A stretch of DNA of 64,000 bases from Microbacterium foliorum (lineage in GTDB: Bacteria; Actinomycetota; Actinomycetes; Actinomycetales; Microbacteriaceae). Made by a program: the position numbers and the translations under genes. A model generated the notes under the pieces. The model worked only from the letters and a program-made list of their open reading frames with translations, was not told where the DNA came from and did no database searches. The stretch is taken from contig NZ_CP041040.1 in the NCBI RefSeq assembly GCF_006385575.1, positions 1,488,001 through 1,552,000 of the forward strand, in the 5' to 3' direction. Shown here piece after piece: positions 60,438-64,000 of the stretch (the stretch's first letter is position 1; each line of letters opens with the position of its first letter).

Positions 60438-61603
60438 ACGGGGATGCCCGCGGCCGGCACGCGGAAGCTGTCGCCTTCGTGAAACCACACGCTGGACCAT
60501 TTGGCGAGGACTGCATCTCGCTCGGCCGCGTCGGCGGTGTAGAAGTGGTGAGCGGCAGAGTTCGACCAGAACCGAGCCACGGGAACGGTGTCGGCCTGCG
60601 TGGAGTTCACCGGATACACGTAATAGGCGACCCCTTCGTCCTTCCAGATGTTCGGCCACTTGGCGATCACTGCGGCACGCTCGCTCGGGTCAGCGGTGTA
60701 GAAGTGCCCTGAGTACGTGCTGCTCCAGAATCTGTAGAGCGGGACGGTGCCTGCGACCTGGGTCTTGAACGCGGTGTATCGCTGGCCCTCATAGGTCCAT
60801 ACACCGGGCCAGCGGGCGATGATCTGATCGCGCTCCGCCAGATCAGTGGTGAAGAAGTGTCCCTGGTAGACGGGACTCCAGAACCGGTGCACGGCAACGG
60901 GCTCCGGCAGCGGCGGCGCGGAGGGGCGCCCCACAGTCGGAGCCGCGGGGAGCCAGGTGTCCCGAGGGCCGCAGCCTTCGAGGACCGTCTGGATGGCGAT
61001 CTTCTCGGCGGGGTCGACGGACAGGTTCCAGCGCCATTTCACCGCGACCCACTCGGAGACGTAGGTGCACCGAATGGAACGGTAGGAGGGCAACCAGGAC
61101 GCAGGATCTTTGTCGGCCTTCGCCGTGTTGACGGCCGCGGTGACCATGGTCAGTGCGCGGTCGTCATCGACGTCGTTGGAGTATCCCTGTCGCTGTTCAT
61201 CTGTCCACGCCCACGCTCCGGACACCCATGCCTCTTTGAGGGCGACGAGGTGATCCATCTCCACTGCGGCGGGGTCGAGATGCGTGACATTGTCGTAGTA
61301 GGACAACCATTGACCCGCCGTGACGGTGCACACGCCGGTGACGGTCGCGGGGATGTCCGTCTCCTCGAGGAGAACCTCCTGACGGGTGCGGCAGCCGTCT
61401 CCGTCGAGATCTGCGCCTTCGAAGAACTGGTCGCGGTTGTACTTGACGGTGGAAGGAGCCTCGACACGCAATTGATCCAGAAGCGTGGCCACGGGTATCC
61501 ATTCCGCCGACGTCGGGGGCGCTGCCAGCGCCACCGAAGGTGTGAGCGATCCTGCGACGATGGCGACGGTGACGAGAGCGACCCCGAGAACCCGATTGCG
61601 CAT
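60431..61603 (-). CDS. secreted HNH (DUF1524) nuclease with three DUF5648-like repeats
   Basis: A 390-residue exported protein. Signal peptide at residues 1-28 (VALAAPP cleavage region). The nuclease domain (about 30-205) has the GmrSD/DUF1524-type HNH core: EMDHLVALKEAW, then MVTAAVNTAKADKDPASWLP. Three C-terminal repeats of about 43 residues follow, each with RFWS-x-GHF/HHFYT-x-D-x-ER and a closing W. They begin near residues 243, 290 and 338. Such repeats occur in extracellular proteins and may bind cell walls or glycans. No immunity-like gene is adjacent. The C-terminus looks truncated (see 60330-60437). Confidence 0.85.
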   Translation of the reverse strand: MRNRVLGVALVTVAIVAGSLTPSVALAAPPTSAEWIPVATLLDQLRVEAPSTVKYNRDQFFEGADLDGDGCRTRQEVLLEETDIPATVTGVCTVTAGQWLSYYDNVTHLDPAAVEMDHLVALKEAWVSGAWAWTDEQRQGYSNDVDDDRALTMVTAAVNTAKADKDPASWLPSYRSIRCTYVSEWVAVKWRWNLSVDPAEKIAIQTVLEGCGPRDTWLPAAPTVGRPSAPPLPEPVAVHRFWSPVYQGHFFTTDLAERDQIIARWPGVWTYEGQRYTAFKTQVAGTVPLYRFWSSTYSGHFYTADPSERAAVIAKWPNIWKDEGVAYYVYPVNSTQADTVPVARFWSNSAAHHFYTADAAERDAVLAKWSSVWFHEGDSFRVPAAGIPVP

Positions 61604-61734
61604 GCCACTCCCTGTGAATTCGGCTCCGCCGGTGGAGTCCCGCGCTCAGAATACACACAGAATATCGGCTGGCGGGTGAGTCCGCTCTGCGGCGCGTGCT
61701 TCTGAGGGCCGGCTCTCTGACTCTGAGCCCGCCG

Positions 61735-62589
61735 TCAGTCGCCGGTGAGTCGGTCGCGGGTGTCTTGCGCGGCGCGGAGGTCGTCTTCAGACTCTCGCAC
61801 GCGCTGTGCAAGCGCTTCCTGTTCGGCCTCCGCCTTCTCGGCGTCGGCTCGTGCACGTTTCGCATCGCCCCGCGCCTTCGTCAGGTCTGCCTCGAGCTCC
61901 TGCTCGCGACGTGTGAGTTCGTCGACACGAAGCGAGGCATCGCGGAGCGTCCGATCTGCTGTGGCCGCTTCGCGCGCCACTCGGTCGTGCGCTTTCTCCG
62001 CTTCCCTGACAGCCCGCTCCGCATCCCGCCGCTCTCTGCGCGCTGTGACCTCGTCGAGAGGCTTGGCGGCGACCGCGGGGGCGTCGGGTGCGCCCCCGCC
62101 GACGATGCTGTCGGCGATGTCTGCGAACGTGCCGGCGGGTTCCAATTCCCGCACCAGCCGCGCGGAGGCGACGGCGGCGGCAGCAGTCGGATCGAAGAAG
62201 GCGGCGCTGATGGTCTGTTGAACCGCCTCTCTCGTCGACGCCGTGATGCGCTGTCCGCGTGCTTCGGCGAGTTCGACGGCATCCGCGGCAAGCCTGTTGG
62301 TGAGGGCGCGCCGGTCGCGCCCTAGCTGTGCGAGAGCCCGAGCATCCAGATCTGCCTGTGCTTCGCGCAGCTCTTCGGCGAGCTCCAGTGCCTCTGCGAG
62401 TCGGGAGGCGCGCTCGTGCGCGAAGACGTTCACCACCCAGGCGGCGACCGATGGCTTCTTCAGGCTGCGGATCCGAGCGGCGAGAGTCGGGTCGACGGTG
62501 TCGGCGGCGCAGGAGTCTCGTGCGGTCACGAAATCCGTCGGTGGCCCGGTGTAGAGCTGCACTGCGATGTCAGCGAGCTCGGAGTCCAT
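61735..62589 (-). CDS. conserved hypothetical coiled-coil protein
   Basis: A 284-residue cytoplasmic protein. The N-terminal part (to about 160) contains LAARIRSLKKPSVAAWVVNV and ELREAQADLD, a conserved actinobacterial pattern without known function. The C-terminal 100 residues form a long charged coiled coil (RRERRDAERAVREAEKAHDR onward). ATG at 62589 follows TATCGT by 7 bases (leaderless). It is divergent from the DUF7882-like gene, with 88 bases between starts. Confidence 0.75.
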   Translation of the reverse strand: MDSELADIAVQLYTGPPTDFVTARDSCAADTVDPTLAARIRSLKKPSVAAWVVNVFAHERASRLAEALELAEELREAQADLDARALAQLGRDRRALTNRLAADAVELAEARGQRITASTREAVQQTISAAFFDPTAAAAVASARLVRELEPAGTFADIADSIVGGGAPDAPAVAAKPLDEVTARRERRDAERAVREAEKAHDRVAREAATADRTLRDASLRVDELTRREQELEADLTKARGDAKRARADAEKAEAEQEALAQRVRESEDDLRAAQDTRDRLTGD

Positions 62590-62596
62590 GCGAGTG

Positions 62597-62602
62597 ACGA
62601 TA
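62597..62602 (-). promoter_or_regulatory. -10 hexamer TATCGT, leaderless coiled-coil gene
   Basis: TATCGT on the minus strand ends 7 bases before the ATG at 62589. Confidence 0.45.
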
Positions 62603-62664
62603 CACCGCGCAAGATCTGCTCCCCGGGCCGCGCCGGGTGAGCATCGATCGCCGCCCCTCATCAG

Positions 62665-62670
62665 TATTCT
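62665..62670 (+). promoter_or_regulatory. -10 hexamer TATTCT, leaderless DUF7882-like gene
   Basis: TATTCT ends 7 bases before the ATG at 62678. Confidence 0.5.
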
Positions 62671-62677
62671 GGTTGGC

Positions 62678-62992
62678 ATGGCAACGCTGTTCTATGGCGC
62701 GTCCGACGTTGCGATCCACATCGAGGATCGAGCACTCGCGCATCTGAAGATCGTCATCGCGACCAAGCTCCGCCGACAGGAGAGCTTCACTCTGTCGTGG
62801 CGTCACCCCGAGGGAGAGCTCGGAGGGCGGTCCACCATCTGGATCCACCCGTCGATCCCGCTGCGCTTCACCTTCGACGAACCGGAGCAGCCTCAGCTGA
62901 ACACGCGCTGGCTAGAAGATCTCATGCAGTCGGTGAACTCCACCGGCGGCATTCTCCTGGTGGACGAGGTGATCGACGCGCCCGTGCAGTGA
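62678..62992 (+). CDS. DUF7882-like small protein
   Basis: A 104-residue protein: MATLFYGASDVAIHIEDRAL, AHLKIVIATKLRRQESFTLSW, then STIWIHPSIPLRFTF and LEDLMQSVNSTGGILLVDE. Alternating strands and helices suggest a small alpha/beta domain. This is a family seen mainly in Microbacteriaceae (named DUF7882), function unknown. Leaderless start at 62678. The divergent coiled-coil gene next to it may share regulation. Confidence 0.8.
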   Translation: MATLFYGASDVAIHIEDRALAHLKIVIATKLRRQESFTLSWRHPEGELGGRSTIWIHPSIPLRFTFDEPEQPQLNTRWLEDLMQSVNSTGGILLVDEVIDAPVQ

Positions 62993-63022
62993 GCACCCCG
63001 GACGCGGCCGGGTGAACCGCCG

Positions 63023-63586
63023 TCACCCGGCCCATTCGATCAGGACCAGACCCTGGCGCGTGTCGGCGAACTTCACCCATCCGTCGCCGAACAGATAGGT
63101 CATGCCGTATCCGTCTTCGTCGGTGCCCATGGCGAACTGCGGGTTCTCGGTGATGTAGATGCCGTCCGGGCCGTCTTCTCGGGTCCAGCCCTCTCCCAGC
63201 AGCGAGGACTGCGCCGCCGTGGCATCCTCCGCGCTGATCGTCGACCATCCGTAGAGCTGGCCATGGTCGGAGGCGATGCTGTAGTCGGCCCAGAAGCAGA
63301 GGAGGCCATCGGCCAACGTCACGCCGCCCACCACGAACTCCTTCTCCTCGAAGGACCACCCCTGATCGGTGAGCACCTTCACCGTGCCGGCCGACACGAT
63401 CGTGTCGCAGGCGGGCTCTGCTGCGGGCGTGGGGGTCGGAGTGGTCGCGGGCTCGGCAGTGGCTGCGGGGGAGGGCTTCGGCGCGTCCGGTGTCGGAGAC
63501 GCGGATACCTCCGGCGTCCCTGCGCAGGAGGTGAGCGCGACAGCGAGCAGCAGAGCGCCCAGTGCGGCGGAGGTGAAGCGGTTCAT
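63023..63586 (-). CDS. secreted lipoprotein, function unknown
   Basis: A 187-residue lipoprotein: signal peptide with lipobox LTSC (Cys near residue 21), then a Pro/Thr/Ala-rich linker (about 22-60) and a globular domain. The domain has two Cys (PACDTIVS and LLCFWADY) that could form a disulfide. No known domain recognised. ATG at 63586 (MNRFTSAALGALL) follows GAAGG; the ATG at 63601 is a weaker alternative. It starts 22 bases after the HisN-like gene. Confidence 0.8.
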   Translation of the reverse strand: MNRFTSAALGALLLAVALTSCAGTPEVSASPTPDAPKPSPAATAEPATTPTPTPAAEPACDTIVSAGTVKVLTDQGWSFEEKEFVVGGVTLADGLLCFWADYSIASDHGQLYGWSTISAEDATAAQSSLLGEGWTREDGPDGIYITENPQFAMGTDEDGYGMTYLFGDGWVKFADTRQGLVLIEWAG

Positions 63587-63608
63587 CGCGCGAGCCTTCA
63601 TCAGTGGG

Positions 63609-64000
63609 TCAGTCGTGCAGGAGATCGAGGAAGGCCCCGTGGAGGACGCCGTTGGTGGCGAGTGTCGACAGATCCGAGATCGTCTCGGCGCCGTCGAACC
63701 CGGTCATGCGGCCGCCTGCCTCGCGAACGATCGGAACAGCAGCGGCGACGTCGTACTCCTTGACTCCGAACTCTGCGACCATGTCGATGCGCCCCTCGGC
63801 GAGGAGCATGTAGGCGTAGATGTCGCCGTACGCACGATCGCGCCACACGCGGTCGGCGAGCTTCAGAAGCTGGTCGGTGTGCCCGGACTCGGCCCACTGG
63901 CTGATGCTCTGGAAGCTGACGCTGGCGTCGTCGAGAGACGACACGGAGGATGCCCGGATGCGGCGCGGCTCGGCATCCGTCGCGGTCCAGGCTCCCGAGC
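63609..64000 (-). CDS. hisN: inositol monophosphatase family protein, probably histidinol-phosphatase (5' end outside window)
   Basis: The open frame runs to the window edge, so only the C-terminal 130 residues or so are visible. YGDIYAYMLLAEGRIDMVAEFGVKEYDVAAAVPIVREAGGRMT is the C-terminal block of the Mg-dependent IMPase fold, with the catalytic Asp of YDVAA (usually WDxAA). The pattern GDIY-Y-LLAEGRIDMVAE is closest to HisN-type histidinol phosphatases; related inositol phosphatases remain possible. The metal-binding motif DPIDGT would lie outside the window. Confidence 0.8.
   Translation of the reverse strand, partial: SGAWTATDAEPRRIRASSVSSLDDASVSFQSISQWAESGHTDQLLKLADRVWRDRAYGDIYAYMLLAEGRIDMVAEFGVKEYDVAAAVPIVREAGGRMTGFDGAETISDLSTLATNGVLHGAFLDLLHD

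Overview
The window looks like a chromosomal segment of a high-GC Gram-positive bacterium, most likely Microbacteriaceae and probably Microbacterium. This is inferred from four things: strong GC bias at third codon positions, GTG and TTG starts, actinobacterial gene neighbourhoods, and a tmRNA tag (AETKRNDFALAA) of the 12-residue actinobacterial type. No rRNA, classical tRNA, CRISPR array, insertion sequence or intact prophage was found.

Layout. 1-12.9 kb: the 3' part of pfkA, an S9 peptidase, a Pit phosphate transporter with a small membrane partner, a TetR regulator, a metallophosphoesterase, aspartase, an FAH-family enzyme, a PrsW-type membrane protease, an alpha/beta hydrolase, FKBP, YceI and rpsO. 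13-24.4 kb is more accessory: a frameshifted membrane protein with its own winged-helix regulator and tandem operators, a 2OG-Fe(II) dioxygenase, the efeUOB iron operon behind a candidate iron box, an acyltransferase/serine hydrolase pair, a CE1758/CE1759-type flavin monooxygenase and reductase pair, and an FAD oxidoreductase. 24.4-31 kb: a CitA/DcuS-type two-component system divergent from a dicarboxylate transporter, DUF5302, DedA, and a glycosyltransferase fused to an SGNH hydrolase. 31-58.5 kb is the conserved actinobacterial housekeeping block: pnp with a structured leader, dapB, thyA-folA, dapA-rnj, ftsK-pgsA-cinA-clgR, DUF3046-recA-recX-miaB-miaA, dapF and hflX. Its gene content parallels the rpsO/gpsI to hflX stretch of mycobacteria, with small additions. 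58.5-64 kb: a SIMPL protein, ssrA (tmRNA), a gene-poor stretch of about 0.6 kb, a secreted HNH nuclease with three C-terminal repeats and a broken 3' end, a divergent pair of unknown genes, a lipoprotein, and the 3' part of a HisN-like phosphatase.

Expression. About twenty genes, on both strands, have a TANNNT -10 hexamer ending 6 or 7 bases before the start codon, with no Shine-Dalgarno sequence. These look like leaderless transcripts, and the pattern fixes many starts. Genes inside operons are instead coupled by ATGA, GTGA or TGATG overlaps.

Themes. Lysine and diaminopimelate synthesis is represented by dapA, dapB and dapF, scattered rather than clustered. DNA repair and proteostasis control is represented by ClgR, RecA/RecX and a LexA-like box. 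RNA metabolism is represented by PNPase, RNase J, MiaA/B, HflX and tmRNA. The least conventional items are an aldo/keto-reductase-like protein lacking all four catalytic residues, the glycosyltransferase-SGNH fusion, the frameshifted membrane gene with its tandem operators, and the rearranged region between ssrA and the secreted nuclease. I did not find a clear new multi-gene system. These four are the strongest leads.
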